Part shown: positions 11,470 to 22,000 of the stretch, piece after piece | Layout: each line of letters starts with the position of its first letter | How positions within the stretch are numbered: position 1 is the first letter of the stretch | IMG/VR virus record: IMGVR_UViG_3300025508_000122 | Location: 1-27,910 of that record | Length of the DNA stretch: 27,910 bases | Source of the DNA: a virus | Strand: one strand, 5' to 3' | Notes under the pieces: model-generated | Database searches by the model: none | Seen by the model: the letters and a program-made list of their open reading frames with translations, nothing else | Told to the model about the DNA's origin: nothing | Position numbers and translations under genes: made by a program

Positions 11470-13016
11470 TGCACGAAAAAACTGTAAGTCAAATGTTGCA
11501 AAGATATGAGAAAGCTCTTTCTGTAAGGTTAGAGTTTGAAGATCTTTATGATGAAATCTTTGAGTATTGTTTGCCACAACGTCAGGGTTTTAAAAACTAT
11601 TCGGCAGGTGAAAGACGAGATGACAAGATCTTTGATGAGACTGCAGTTGTAGGTATTCAAGAGTTTGCATCAAGACTTCAGTCAGGATTGACACCTAACT
11701 TTGCAAGATGGGCAGACTTTGTTACTGGTCAGGAAGTTCCTGAAGAAGAAAAAGATGATATCAATAATGCACTTGATGGTGTCACTGATTATGTATTTGA
11801 GATATTGCAGACATCAAACTTTGCTCAAGAGATACATGAATGCTTTATAGACTTGGCACTAGGTACTGCAGTCCTTTGTGTTATGGAAGGTGATGCAGTT
11901 AATCCCATTAGGTTTCAATCAATCCCATTGCCTCATGTAGTTTTAGATACTGGACCTGATGGCAAGGTCGATCATGTATATCGTGAACGTATGTTAAAGA
12001 ATGAAGATATACCAGTTGCCTATCCTAATGCAGTCTTGACTCCACAGATGGCAGATAGAATAACTAGAAATCCTGAAAGTAAAACTAAGATACTTGAGGT
12101 ATCATGTAGATTATATGATGATCCTAATGTTGAAAAGTATGGATACTATGTCATAGATGTAGCAGATAAAGTTATGATAATGACTGAGATCTATACTGGT
12201 GTAGGATCAAATCCATTTATTGCATTTAGATGGAGCAAGGCAAGTGGCGAAGTATATGGCAGAGGTCCTGCATTAAATGCTCTTAGTGCAATCAAAACTT
12301 GTAACCTTACTATAGAAATGATTTTAGAAAATGCACAGATGTCTATATCAGGTATCTATCAGATTGATGATGATGGTGTAATTAATGTTGATACAATCAA
12401 CCTAGTCCCCGGCACAGTGATTCCTAAAGCACCAAACTCACAAGGGTTGCAACCAATAAGATCAGCAGGATCATTTGATGTGGCTAACCTTATTTTAAAT
12501 GATATGAGAAATAATATAAAGAGAGCTTTGTATAATGATATGTTAGGTGATCCCAACAGAACACCTGCATCAGCTACCGAAGTTGCAGAACGTATGGCAG
12601 ATCTGTCTCGTAAGATAGGATCAGCATTTGGCAGACTGCAATCTGAGATGGTGCAACCATTATTACAAAGAGTTGTCTATATATTACAGAAGCAGGGTCG
12701 GATAGAAATGCCGACAGTTAATGGTAGAGAAGTAAAGATTCGTAGTGTTTCTCCCCTAGCACAAGCACAATCCAATCAGGATATTGTGTCACTGAATAGA
12801 TTTCTACAAACTGTGGCAGGATCATTCGGTCCTGAGATTTTAAATATATTAATATCTTCAGAAGAAACTGCATTGTATCTAGCCAAAAAGTTTGGTGTAC
12901 CTGATAACTTAATAAGAGATGCAGATGAAAGACAGCAGTTAGTACAGATGGCACAGCAAGTACAACAGATGCAACAACAAGGAGAGTTACCAAATGCCTC
13001 AACACTTGGGGGTTGA
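11469..13016 (+). CDS. Portal protein (T7-like head-to-tail connector)
   Basis: 515 aa, the usual length of T7-like connectors (head-tail connecting protein family). It forms the dodecameric portal through which DNA is packaged and ejected. Matching features are the N-terminal RYEKALSVRLEFEDLYDEIF with CLPQRQGF, the segment FASRLQSGLTPNFARWADF, the stem region with GEVYGRGPALNALSAIKTCN, PASATEVAERMADLSRKIG and LQSEMVQPLLQRVV, and a Gln-rich C-terminal helix (residues about 490-507). It overlaps the downstream small gene by 23 bp. The family assignment is firm. Confidence 0.95.
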   Translation: MHEKTVSQMLQRYEKALSVRLEFEDLYDEIFEYCLPQRQGFKNYSAGERRDDKIFDETAVVGIQEFASRLQSGLTPNFARWADFVTGQEVPEEEKDDINNALDGVTDYVFEILQTSNFAQEIHECFIDLALGTAVLCVMEGDAVNPIRFQSIPLPHVVLDTGPDGKVDHVYRERMLKNEDIPVAYPNAVLTPQMADRITRNPESKTKILEVSCRLYDDPNVEKYGYYVIDVADKVMIMTEIYTGVGSNPFIAFRWSKASGEVYGRGPALNALSAIKTCNLTIEMILENAQMSISGIYQIDDDGVINVDTINLVPGTVIPKAPNSQGLQPIRSAGSFDVANLILNDMRNNIKRALYNDMLGDPNRTPASATEVAERMADLSRKIGSAFGRLQSEMVQPLLQRVVYILQKQGRIEMPTVNGREVKIRSVSPLAQAQSNQDIVSLNRFLQTVAGSFGPEILNILISSEETALYLAKKFGVPDNLIRDADERQQLVQMAQQVQQMQQQGELPNASTLGG

Positions 13017-13245
13017 TGGATACCCTAGATCCAAAGAACAAGACGAACAAATTTCAAAAGTAATAGAATCAGTATTCAAAACTCCTAATGGCAAGGAGAT
13101 GTTACAGTATTTAAAGTCAGTTACTATCGAAGCAATTAGTGGTGCTAATATATCTGATGCAGAACTTAGACACCTAGAAGGGCAAAGATATTTAGTGGCT
13201 TTAATAGTCAAGAGAATCAATCATGCAATGAGGTTAAAACAATGA
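12994..13245 (+). CDS. Small phage protein between portal and scaffold (Bbp19-like)
   Basis: 83 aa, starting inside the end of the portal gene with AAGGAG upstream and ending in an ATGA junction with the scaffold gene. The core (VFKTPNGKEMLQYLKSV, then LRHLEGQRYLVALIVKRINH) follows the Bbp19-like pattern 'F.t..Gk.vL.yL ....... EGqR.lv..I', known from podovirus head regions without a firmly assigned function. It probably takes part in head assembly. Confidence 0.72.
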   Translation: MPQHLGVDGYPRSKEQDEQISKVIESVFKTPNGKEMLQYLKSVTIEAISGANISDAELRHLEGQRYLVALIVKRINHAMRLKQ

Positions 13246-13979
13246 GTGAAGAACAAGTTACACCAACAGAATCTGCTACAGATACCCCAACAGAAACTAC
13301 TGCACCTCCAAGTGTTACTGAGTCTGTAGCAGAACCAACAAGACCTGAAGGACTACCTGAGAAGTTTAATACTTGGGAAGATATGGCTAAGTCATATTCT
13401 GAGATGGAGTCTTGGAAAGGTAAAAAGACTGAGGATATAAAAGCAGAAGTCTTGCAAGAACTAGAGACAGAAGCCTACTCTAACAGACCTGCAAGTTCAG
13501 GTGACTATCAAATACCTGAAGTATTAGATGAGGGTGAAGCTGCAACTAATCCACTTCTTAAATGGTGGGCAGATTATTCTTGGGAGAATGGCTTATCACA
13601 AGATGAGTTTAATGAGGGAATAACTAAATGGGCAGAGCATACTGGATCAAATCAACCTGACCTTGAAGCTGTAAAGAAAAGTCTAGGTGACAATGCTAAC
13701 CTAAGAGTAGAAGCTACACAGTTATTTGTGCAGAAGTTTTTTCCTGAAGAGTTGCAAGATGCAGTTGCAGAACTGGGATCAACAGCAGAGGGAATCAAAG
13801 CATTAGAACTAATACAAAGATCAATGCAACAAACTAATGTTAATCCACAAGCCACTGCACCTGCTAAAACAACTATTGAAGATCTTATGACTAAGATGAA
13901 AGATCCTAGATACTATGATCCTACAAGAAGAGATAGGGCATTTGTTCAAGAAGTGACAGATGGCTTTAAGAGAATTTAA
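13242..13979 (+). CDS. Capsid assembly scaffolding protein
   Basis: 245 aa. The N-terminal 40 residues are low-complexity Thr/Pro/Glu (disordered), followed by LPEKFNTWEDMAKSYSEMES (a typical 'lPeKFk..edla.syseLE' scaffold signature) and long acidic helices. The C-terminus is a positively charged helix region (DPRYYDPTRRDRAFVQEVTD) of the kind scaffolds use to bind coat protein. It would organise coat subunits around the portal and then leave the head. Its place directly before an internal-virion-type gene and the major capsid gene fits. Confidence 0.88.
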   Translation: MSEEQVTPTESATDTPTETTAPPSVTESVAEPTRPEGLPEKFNTWEDMAKSYSEMESWKGKKTEDIKAEVLQELETEAYSNRPASSGDYQIPEVLDEGEAATNPLLKWWADYSWENGLSQDEFNEGITKWAEHTGSNQPDLEAVKKSLGDNANLRVEATQLFVQKFFPEELQDAVAELGSTAEGIKALELIQRSMQQTNVNPQATAPAKTTIEDLMTKMKDPRYYDPTRRDRAFVQEVTDGFKRI

Positions 13980-14493
13980 AGGCGAGGGTATCTATGATGG
14001 ATACCCAATCGTCAAAGCCAAAGTAAGTCATGTAGATTACCTGCAAAATAACTTAAGAGATGCAGATGTTAGGGAGTGCATTATACATGGTGCTACTCCT
14101 TTTCGTGCATTGATGGCAGGTATTAGAGAACCAAATGGCGAAAGTTATACTGTAATGGTAGACAAAAAACCTGCTTTAATGTTTGGTTGCAACCCAATAT
14201 ACAGTAATATGATAGGTAAAATATGGGCATTAGGCACATATGATATTGAAAAAATACAAAGAAAGTTTTTAAAATGGTGCAATCCAGTAGTGGATTACTA
14301 CCAAAAACAATATTATCAACTAGAAAATGTAGTACCTGCAGACCATGCCAATACCTTATCATGGCTTGATTTCGTAGGTTTTGAGATTCTTGATCCACCA
14401 GTTATGATAAATGGTTTTGCAGTTTTACGATTTGTACGTTGCAAAGGCGAAGAAATTTTGGTAAACAAAGAATATAGCCCAGTTGTTAGCTGA
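13960..14493 (+). CDS. T7 gp13-like internal virion protein A (DUF2833)
   Basis: 177 aa. GYPIVKAKVSHVDYLQNNLR followed by ADVRECIIHG, an Ala/Met turn, TVMVDKKPALMFGCNP, IWALGTYDIEKIQRKF and LSWLDFVGFEILDPP gives the acetyltransferase-like fold pattern of the T7 gp13/DUF2833 family, a small protein needed for virion assembly in T7 whose catalytic activity is not shown. The start at 13960 overlaps the scaffold end by 20 bp and has only a weak ribosome site. It lies between scaffold and capsid rather than among the tail genes, an unusual position compared with T7. Confidence 0.8.
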   Translation: MALREFKGEGIYDGYPIVKAKVSHVDYLQNNLRDADVRECIIHGATPFRALMAGIREPNGESYTVMVDKKPALMFGCNPIYSNMIGKIWALGTYDIEKIQRKFLKWCNPVVDYYQKQYYQLENVVPADHANTLSWLDFVGFEILDPPVMINGFAVLRFVRCKGEEILVNKEYSPVVS

Positions 14494-14503
14494 TAGCCCT
14501 TAC

Positions 14504-14538
14504 GGATAACTAGATGATGCTAAGATGGATAACTAGAT
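14504..14538 (+). repeat. 12-bp direct repeat upstream of the capsid gene
   Basis: GGATAACTAGAT occurs at 14504-14515 and 14527-14538, 23 bp apart, in the 80-bp gap before the major capsid gene. No clear promoter hexamers surround it. It could bind a regulator or be a transcript-processing or phage-specific promoter element. Confidence 0.55.
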
Positions 14539-14573
14539 AAAATGTAACATTAACTTTTTTGAGGAGAACTATA

Positions 14574-15386
14574 ATGGCTAATACAATAGACACAGCCTTT
14601 ATTACGCAGTTCGAGACAGAAGTTCATTTAGCTTATCAAAGAATGGGTAGTAAATTAAGAAATACTGTCCGTACTGTAGCTAATGTGAGTGGAAGTACAG
14701 CACGATTTCAAAAGATCGGTACTGGAACTGCATCAACTAAATCCAGAAATGGACAAGTAACACCAATGGAATTGGCACACACCACAGTAGATGTGAGTAT
14801 GTCTGACTTCTATGCTGCTGAATTTATCGATAAGTTAGATGAATTAAAGACCAACATAGATGAGAGACAAGCTGTTGCAACAAGTGCTGCGGCTGCTCTT
14901 GGTCGAAAGACTGACGAGATCTTATATACTGCTATGGACTCAGGTGCTAATAGTTCAGCATTGCATGACACAAGTTCTGCAGTTGAAAAGGCAGACTTAC
15001 TAAGTGCGTTTGAAACCTTTGGTACAAATAACATACCTGAAGATGGTGGCAGATATATTGCTATGCACCCAAAGGGATATGCTGACTTATTTTTAATTAC
15101 TGAGTTTGCATCATCTGACTTTGTTGGTGAGCAAAACTTACCATTCGCAGGTGGCATGAGTATGAAAGAGTTCTTAGGATTTAAGATATTCTCTACTGCT
15201 GCAATTACTGCAGGTAAGAATATGGTCTATCATACAAGTGCAGTAGGATTAGGTATTGGTGCTGACGTAAGTACAGAACTAAATTATATACCTGAGAAAG
15301 TATCTCACTTAGCAACCTCAATGATGTCTATGGGTGCTGTTGTTATTGATAACAATGGTGTCTATGAACTTCTTGATAACAATTAA
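14574..15386 (+). CDS. Major capsid protein
   Basis: 270 aa from the ATG at 14574-14576, behind an excellent GAGGAG; a longer TTG start (14559) would include that ribosome site. The sequence follows the HK97-fold capsid family often called Phage_capsid_2: FETEVHLAYQRMGSKLRNTV near the N-terminus, a central TPMELAHTTVDVSMSDFYAA and an Ala-rich spine helix (QAVATSAAAALGRKTDEILY). Then come YIAMHPKGYADL and, near the end, a domain with GVYELLDNN. It sits after the scaffold and before a small decoration-like gene, the normal order. It is the shell subunit of the head. Confidence 0.93.
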   Translation: MANTIDTAFITQFETEVHLAYQRMGSKLRNTVRTVANVSGSTARFQKIGTGTASTKSRNGQVTPMELAHTTVDVSMSDFYAAEFIDKLDELKTNIDERQAVATSAAAALGRKTDEILYTAMDSGANSSALHDTSSAVEKADLLSAFETFGTNNIPEDGGRYIAMHPKGYADLFLITEFASSDFVGEQNLPFAGGMSMKEFLGFKIFSTAAITAGKNMVYHTSAVGLGIGADVSTELNYIPEKVSHLATSMMSMGAVVIDNNGVYELLDNN

Positions 15387-15398
15387 TAGGAGGATCAA

Positions 15399-15662
15399 AT
15401 GGCTTACGCAGCAAGTGGACTTCATAAAATGGCAGGTGCTAGTGGTGTTCAACTCTTTATCTACCAAACAGCAGATGCTATTGCGACTGTAAATACTGCA
15501 GGGTATTTTAATGATGCAGCAGGTATGCTGAATATTAGAGATCTCATTATAGTGATGGATACTAATACACCAACAACAAGTTTTGTTTCAGTTTTATCTA
15601 ATACTGGATCAGTGGTTGACGTTTCAGACGGAACTGCTGTAGCAGAAACAGACTCAGACTAA
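15399..15662 (+). CDS. Small capsid-associated (decoration-like) protein
   Basis: 87 aa with TAGGAGG right before it. It begins MAYAASGLHKMAGASGVQLF and contains a beta-rich centre (YFNDAAGMLNIRDLIIVMDT) ending in an acidic tail. The pattern 'MAYa.sGL.kmag..g...f.Y.t.D..atVn..gYFn.aa..l.v.D.I' is one I recall directly after the capsid gene in many phages. Its role is unproven; decoration of the head or a head-fibre base are common guesses. Confidence 0.72.
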   Translation: MAYAASGLHKMAGASGVQLFIYQTADAIATVNTAGYFNDAAGMLNIRDLIIVMDTNTPTTSFVSVLSNTGSVVDVSDGTAVAETDSD

Positions 15663-15667
15663 AGGGA

Positions 15668-15683
15668 GGGGGAGCAATCCCCC
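15668..15683 (+). other. GNRA-tetraloop hairpin between capsid and tail genes
   Basis: GGGGGA (15668-15673) pairs with TCCCCC (15678-15683) around a GCAA tetraloop, extendable by one pair. It takes up the G-rich ribosome-binding region of the tail tubular A gene and is followed by TTATCTT, not a clean T tract. It could be an attenuating terminator or a translation-limiting hairpin that lowers tail output relative to capsid. Confidence 0.65.
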
Positions 15684-15692
15684 TTATCTTAC

Positions 15693-16280
15693 ATGGCAAG
15701 TACTGTAGCAAATTCAGCAATTGATATAGCATCTAGGGCATTAGTTCTTATAGGTGCAGAACCAATTACATCTTTTGACTCATCTAGTACTGAAGCATTG
15801 GTAGCAAGTAATATGTATGAAGATACTGTTCGTGCTACATTGGCTACAGCAAGATGGAGGTTTGCATCAGAACAAGCTGTACTAAATCAACTTACAGATA
15901 AACCCACTGGTAGATTTGATATTGCTCATCAACTACCAAGTGATCTTCTTGTTCTTCATGGTGTAACTATCAGTGATAGATTAATAGAATATACTGTGTA
16001 TGGTGACAAAGTATTTAGTGATTCAACTACTGCTGACACTTTGATAGCAGACTATACATTCAGAGCAGAAGAAGTAAACTTCCCAAGTTATTTTTCATTA
16101 GCATTGCAATACTCATTGGCATCTATCTTTGCAACATCTATAGCAAGAGATGATAGGCTTATGCAGTTAATGGAAACAAAAGCAAATATGTTAATGGCAA
16201 AAGCTAGAAACTTAGATGCACAACAACAGACAACAAGAAAACTATCAACTTCAAGATTCATTACAAATAGGAGAAGTTAA
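15693..16280 (+). CDS. Tail tubular protein A (T7 gp11-like)
   Basis: 195 aa, matching the length of T7-like tubular protein A. The pattern ANSAIDIASRALVLIGAEPI, then SSTEALVASNMYEDTVRATL and ARWRFASEQAVL, is diagnostic for this family ('A..aLvliGa.pI.sf...s.ea.va...Y..tr...L....W.FA'). It forms the gatekeeper ring beneath the portal and connects to the nozzle. It ends at 16280, immediately before the ATG of the nozzle gene, so the two are translated together. A GNRA hairpin covers its ribosome region. Confidence 0.93.
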   Translation: MASTVANSAIDIASRALVLIGAEPITSFDSSSTEALVASNMYEDTVRATLATARWRFASEQAVLNQLTDKPTGRFDIAHQLPSDLLVLHGVTISDRLIEYTVYGDKVFSDSTTADTLIADYTFRAEEVNFPSYFSLALQYSLASIFATSIARDDRLMQLMETKANMLMAKARNLDAQQQTTRKLSTSRFITNRRS

Positions 16281-18560
16281 ATGGCAAGAGTAAGAGTGCC
16301 ATTAAATAACTTTCAGTTTGGAGAAGTTAGTCCTGCACTTACATCAAGAACAGATACTAAAGTATATACTAATGCTGCAGAGCAAGTAAGAAACTTTTTT
16401 ATTAGATCAGAGGGTGGTCTAAAGAAAAGAACTGGCACAAAAAGACTTGCTAACTTTGGAAGCAACCCATCATTTACAGCAACAGCAAGTCTTAGACAGA
16501 GTGTTCGAATAGAACCATTTATATTTTCAGATGATGAAAAATATATAATAGCCTTTAGTAATACACGAATAGAGATCTTTCAGATAAATCCCAGTACTGG
16601 TGCAGTGGCATCTGTTCAGGCAATTACCAGTCAATCATGGTTAGTGAATACAACATCAGCATCTTATCTTGAAGAGATTACCTTTGCACAACAAGGCGAT
16701 CTAATGTTTATATGTCACAATACATTTCAGACTAGAATATTAGAACGTACTGGTCTTACAACTTTTGCAGTATCTACATTTAACTTTGATACATCACGAG
16801 ATGATGAAGATATATTCCAACCATACTTTAGTTTTCAACCATTAGGTATGACTATGAGTTGTAATGCAACTACTGGAACAAGTAAGACCCTTACTGCTAG
16901 TGCTGATTACTTTGTGTCAGGTCATGTTGGTGTAGATCTTTTGATAGGTGAAACTCGTTGTCGTATTACTGCAGTAGCTAGTGCAACATCTGCTACAGTA
17001 GATATAGCAGGTACATTAAGACAGCAGTTAGAAATAGATAGTATAAAAACATTTGAAGGTAGTGGTACAGTAAGAGTTACCAAAGCCTTACATGGTTTAG
17101 CAACCAGTGCATCTATAACAATAGAAAGATCAGGTGCAGTTGGTGGTATTGCTAATAGTAATATCAATGGAAGCAGAACTATAACTGCTGTTCCTGATGA
17201 AAATACATTTGAATTTACTGCAGGTGGCAGTGCTACTGCTACATCTAGTGCCATTGGTGGAGGTAGTCCTCGTATTGTTACTGGTGCAGCTACTACTGAG
17301 TTTAGTGAAATGAGTTACTCACCCTTGAGAGGATATCCTGCGGCAGTTACATTTCATCAAAATAGATTATGGTTTGGTGGTACACTGGCACAACCTGATG
17401 GTATATGGGGTAGTAAGTCAGGACAGTTCTTTAACTTTGATGTAGGAGATGCAAGTGATAATGATGCTCTTGATCTTACTGCAAACGTAGGTGAGATATT
17501 TTCTATCAGACATTTGGTATCAAACAGAGATTTACAAGTCTTTACTACTGGTGCTGAGTTATTTGTTCAAGCACCAACTGATAAACCAGTGACACCTGCT
17601 AACGCACAGATACGCAGACAAACTCCTTATGGTGCATCATTTGTAAAACCTACAGTGTTTGATGGTGCGACTTTGTTTATACAGAAAACTGGTAGTGCAT
17701 TGAGAGAGTTTCTATTTACAGACTCAGAGGCAGCATATACATCTGTGGCTGTATCAGGTCTTGCACCTCATTTAATATTAGATCCAGTACAGATGACATC
17801 AATCAAAGGTGCATTGAATAGAAGTGAGTCATATGCTTTTCTTATAAATAATGATGGCACTATAGCTGTATTCTATTCTGTTAGAGGAGATCAAAAAGCA
17901 GGGTGGACATTGTGGGATACACAAGGAACATGGCATAGTATATGTGCAGTGCATGAAAGATTGTTTGTAGTTTGTGCTAGAGATGATGGATCAGGTACTA
18001 CCAAGTTGTTTCTTGAGGAGTTCCAAACAGATATGCCTATGGATTTCTGTGATACATTTAGTGGGAGCAGTAGTGCCTTTGGTAGTTTGGGGTCACACTT
18101 TGCCAATGATGCAGTCGTAAAGGCTACAAATGGTAATGACTTTCTTGGATCATTTACTGTATCAGGTGCAGCAATAGATGCTAGTGCAGTAAAGAGTGGA
18201 TTGTCTCAGGCATTTATTGGATATTCTTTTACACCTACACTTAAGACTTTACCTATAGATGCAAGTATACAAGGTGGTCCTTTGACTGGTGAGCCTAGAC
18301 AAATACCTAAAGTCGTATTAGATTTGTTCTCAACATTAGCAGTTAGTGTTCAAGGCCCAAGTACAACATCAACAACAAGAGACTTGGTTATCAGGAATAC
18401 TACAGATACAGTGTCAGGTGGCTTGATGGAAAGGTCTGCTGTTACTGGCAAAGAGGAGTTTAGGTTATTGGGATATAGTCGTGATCCAAGAGTTATAGTA
18501 TCACAGTCTTTTCCTTTGGATTTACAGATTAACGGAATGATAGTAGAGGTGGCATTTTGA
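16281..18560 (+). CDS. Tail tubular protein B (T7 gp12-like nozzle)
   Basis: 759 aa, in the expected range for T7-like nozzle proteins. It begins MARVRVPLNNFQFGEVSPAL followed by TDTKVYTNAAEQVRNFFIRS and GGLKKRTGTKR, the conserved start of marine tubular protein B. Further matches are QNRLWFGGT with SGQFFNFD (about 362-395) and the later EFLFTDSEAAY. Residues about 250-325 look like a separate beta-rich module (KALHGLATSASITIERSG, NGSRTITAV, TFEFTAGG), an insertion of the type inserted in tail proteins. It makes the tail tube through which DNA passes. Confidence 0.93.
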   Translation: MARVRVPLNNFQFGEVSPALTSRTDTKVYTNAAEQVRNFFIRSEGGLKKRTGTKRLANFGSNPSFTATASLRQSVRIEPFIFSDDEKYIIAFSNTRIEIFQINPSTGAVASVQAITSQSWLVNTTSASYLEEITFAQQGDLMFICHNTFQTRILERTGLTTFAVSTFNFDTSRDDEDIFQPYFSFQPLGMTMSCNATTGTSKTLTASADYFVSGHVGVDLLIGETRCRITAVASATSATVDIAGTLRQQLEIDSIKTFEGSGTVRVTKALHGLATSASITIERSGAVGGIANSNINGSRTITAVPDENTFEFTAGGSATATSSAIGGGSPRIVTGAATTEFSEMSYSPLRGYPAAVTFHQNRLWFGGTLAQPDGIWGSKSGQFFNFDVGDASDNDALDLTANVGEIFSIRHLVSNRDLQVFTTGAELFVQAPTDKPVTPANAQIRRQTPYGASFVKPTVFDGATLFIQKTGSALREFLFTDSEAAYTSVAVSGLAPHLILDPVQMTSIKGALNRSESYAFLINNDGTIAVFYSVRGDQKAGWTLWDTQGTWHSICAVHERLFVVCARDDGSGTTKLFLEEFQTDMPMDFCDTFSGSSSAFGSLGSHFANDAVVKATNGNDFLGSFTVSGAAIDASAVKSGLSQAFIGYSFTPTLKTLPIDASIQGGPLTGEPRQIPKVVLDLFSTLAVSVQGPSTTSTTRDLVIRNTTDTVSGGLMERSAVTGKEEFRLLGYSRDPRVIVSQSFPLDLQINGMIVEVAF

Positions 18561-19030
18561 TAGAACTAGCAATAGCATCAGCATTTGTTTCAGCAATGGG
18601 ATATCAACAAGCAGGTAAAGCAGCTAAGATGGAAGGTGCTTTAACTGCTCGTAATATAAAGACTCAAGGCAAAATAAGAAAATTACAAGCCTTACAAGAA
18701 CATAATGATATTATGGCAAACTTAAAATCATTTAAAGATCAAAATGCTGCATTAGCAGGAACTACTGGTAGAGCCGAAGATAGATCATATAAGGCATTAA
18801 TAAAGAAAGCTGAAGAAGATAATAAAACATTAGCACAAAGATCAAACTATCAAAATCTTGCAGAGCAAAGCAAGTATTCTCAACAAGCAGTTATGGCAGT
18901 TACAAAAGCCAACAATATATCTAGGGCATATAGATATAAAGCATTTGGCACAATACTGAGTGCAGGATACAAAGCAAGTACTATGACTGGTGGTGGTATG
19001 GGTACAAGTAGAAGTGGAACTTATACATAA
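18557..19030 (+). CDS. Internal virion protein B-like (T7 gp14-like)
   Basis: 157 aa. The start is TTG at 18557-18559, overlapping the upstream TGA; no earlier ATG exists, and homologous small internal virion proteins begin with the same Ala-rich hydrophobic helix as IASAFVSAMGYQQAG. The following region is a long Ala/Gln/Lys helix (AAKMEGALTARNIKTQGKIR, NDIMANLKSFKDQNAALAG), then a Gly/Ser/Thr-rich tail. This is the typical make-up of gp14-like proteins, which are ejected and form a channel in the outer membrane. Identity rests on position and composition more than on motifs. Confidence 0.8.
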   Translation: MIELAIASAFVSAMGYQQAGKAAKMEGALTARNIKTQGKIRKLQALQEHNDIMANLKSFKDQNAALAGTTGRAEDRSYKALIKKAEEDNKTLAQRSNYQNLAEQSKYSQQAVMAVTKANNISRAYRYKAFGTILSAGYKASTMTGGGMGTSRSGTYT

Positions 19031-22000
19031 TGGCAGAGTTTATTAGATCAAAACCTACTACATTTAGAAATAAACCAGTTGGTGTTGTTCGTGCTGACAC
19101 TGGTGCAATTCAATTAGGCAATGCAGTTGCAGAATTAGGTAACTCTATGCAAAAAGTTTTTTGGGAAGAAGCTAGACAAGATGCTATAAAAGATGATGTG
19201 CAAAGAGCAAAGACATTAGCTGTTGCTGATAATGGTAAAGTTATATTTGAAAAAGCAAACTTTACGCAGGTAGGTACACCTTATGCAGAAAAAATATTAG
19301 CTCAAAGATATAGTGATGCTATTGGACTTATGGCTAAAGGTGAGTTTGCAAAGTTACAAAGTGAAAACAGATATGATAAAGATACATTTGATACACAAGC
19401 AAATGGGTATATAGAAGCTCATGTAAAAAGTTTTAAAGATAATGGCATGGAACAATACATACCTGACTTTATAACTAAGATTACAAATCAAAAAGTTCTT
19501 CATTCTAATAAAATATTAAATGACACTATTGCAAGAGATGAAAGAGTTGCAGCACAAAATACATTATTGACCACTAGAGATAATATAAATTCACTAGCAA
19601 CCCTTACATATACAAAAGGAAACCTTGAAAAGAGTGATATAGAAGTAGAAGGTCCTGAAGTATTTACTCAAATAGATACAGATATAAATGAAACTGTTAA
19701 TGAAATAACAGATAATATTAATAGTCTTGTGCAAGATGGACATATCAAAGCACCTGCTGCTGCTGATTTATTTTCAGAACTAAGAAGAAGTCAGGCACTT
19801 GGAACTGTGAGACAAGTAGTTGATCGACTTGGTGAAAATGGTACTGCTATAAAAGGCATTGAACAGCTTATGCAAAGTAAGTATCCATCACAAAAACTTA
19901 TTAATACAATTATAGAAATATCAGATGGTGCTGTTACTATAGATGATTTACAAAAAGTATTTGATCTTAAGAACAATTTAAATCTCTCAAGAACTGATAT
20001 GGGCATTATTACTCGTGAAATTAGTAATAGATCAGGTGATGCAGATAAACTAATGACTGCAATGGGAGATGATTATGCTACATCAAACTTTGCTAATTTA
20101 TTAAATGGATCTGCAACATCACCTACTATTTTACAGAATAATGATAAAACAAGAGATGGTTTAAATGCAGGTTTAAGCAAAGAGTTAGGCACAAAAATTA
20201 CATCTATGAACTTATTAACTATGCCACAAGAGCAATATGATATGGCATTACGAATGGTAAGAACACAACCTGTTGTACCTACATCAATGCACGAATTATT
20301 TAAACACCCTGATATAACAACATTAACTGCTTTGGAAGGTGCTACACGATCACAAAAAACACAGTATCTTAATAGGGTATTAGATATGTGGAAAAATACT
20401 GCATATACAAAAGATGGTCGATCAAAGTTAAAAGGATATGATGATGAATACTTTAAGTTTATTGCTATTGATGCAGTAGCTAGGGCTAATGGTGGTGACA
20501 TAGTTGATGCTTTTAATTATTTTTCTAGGATACCTGCTACTGAAAAAGATATTAATGAAAATATAAAACTTGTTGTTCAAGAGTTTTTACCTGAAGCTAC
20601 CACTACTTCTGTTGATAAAAGTCTTGAATCTGTATTAGCCAAGACAGATGTAAAGGCACAACATTGGAATCAAATGAAGCCTTATGTCCAAAAACTATTA
20701 GTATTTAAGAGATTAAAAGGTATTGGCAATGAAAAAATGGCAGAGTTTAATCTTGAGAATATGATTGATGTAATCAATGGCACTTATGATAAGTTATATA
20801 TTGAAGATGAAACTATTTATGATGTGCAAAATCTAGGACTAAACGATCAAAGAACTAGATTTTCACCACAAAGAAAATATGTAGATGGCAACTATGATAA
20901 GTTTAAATTGTATGTAAACAATATGGTTGCTGAAACAACAAAGGTAGATGGTATTTTAGGATCAGAGTATTTTCTTTTGCCTGATTATAGAAATTCACAG
21001 TTTGGAGATCAAGCATACACAATAGTAAATGCAAATGGTATTCCAATATTAAATAATGAAGGTGTTGAAATATATTTTAACACTAAAGAATTTGATAAAC
21101 AGTTGAGTTATGATGCAGAAGAAGCAAGAAAAAGAAGTATAAATCAAGTTTATAATTCAAGACTTTCTAAATTAAATGCAAAAGTGCCACCATCAGATCT
21201 CTCTTTATGGAAACCAAATGTCCAAAATATAAAGTTTGCTGACTTTATTGGTAATGATAAAAGAGATCCTACTTATAACTCAACATTTAAATCAATAAAA
21301 AATCTTGAAACACCTATTATTTCAGGTGACTATGAATTAGCATCTGGAACTTTTAAATCAAAGTCACAACAAGAGTTTGAGGACTATGATAAATTTGGTG
21401 TAAGACAACAAGCAGGTACAAATAATCGTGTAGTTGATATACTGCAAAAGGGTACACTTAAAGAAGATGGCACAAGAGATAAATCATTTTCAGAATATGT
21501 TAATGGATTAGAAGATAGTTATATTGAAAAAAAGATAGCAGGTAAAGGATTTGAAAATCCATCTTGGCAATTAATAACTCGTGCCGAAACAATGAAAGAA
21601 GGTATGTTAGATGCATTAAGAGATATAAAAAGTTCTTTATTAACTCCTGATGTAGCTGTTGAAATACAAGATAACTTAATAGATATAGTAAACTATACTT
21701 CAGAAAAAGAAGATTTTAAAGTTGCACCATATATAGATGCTAACACATTATCTATTGGTAGAGGTTTTAATATACAATATCTTACCGATCAAGATTATGA
21801 AAAGATGTCAGATAATTTAGCATCAATGTTAAAACCACTTCAAGCATGGCTTAACTCAACACCCAAACGAACTACTGCACAACTTGTAGAAAAGATGAAT
21901 GAGTTTAAAAGAAACTTAGGCGGATCAGAGGGCATGAAACAACAAGTAGCTGATTTAATTTATACAGATAAAATAAAAAAAATATATGAACAGTATAGTA

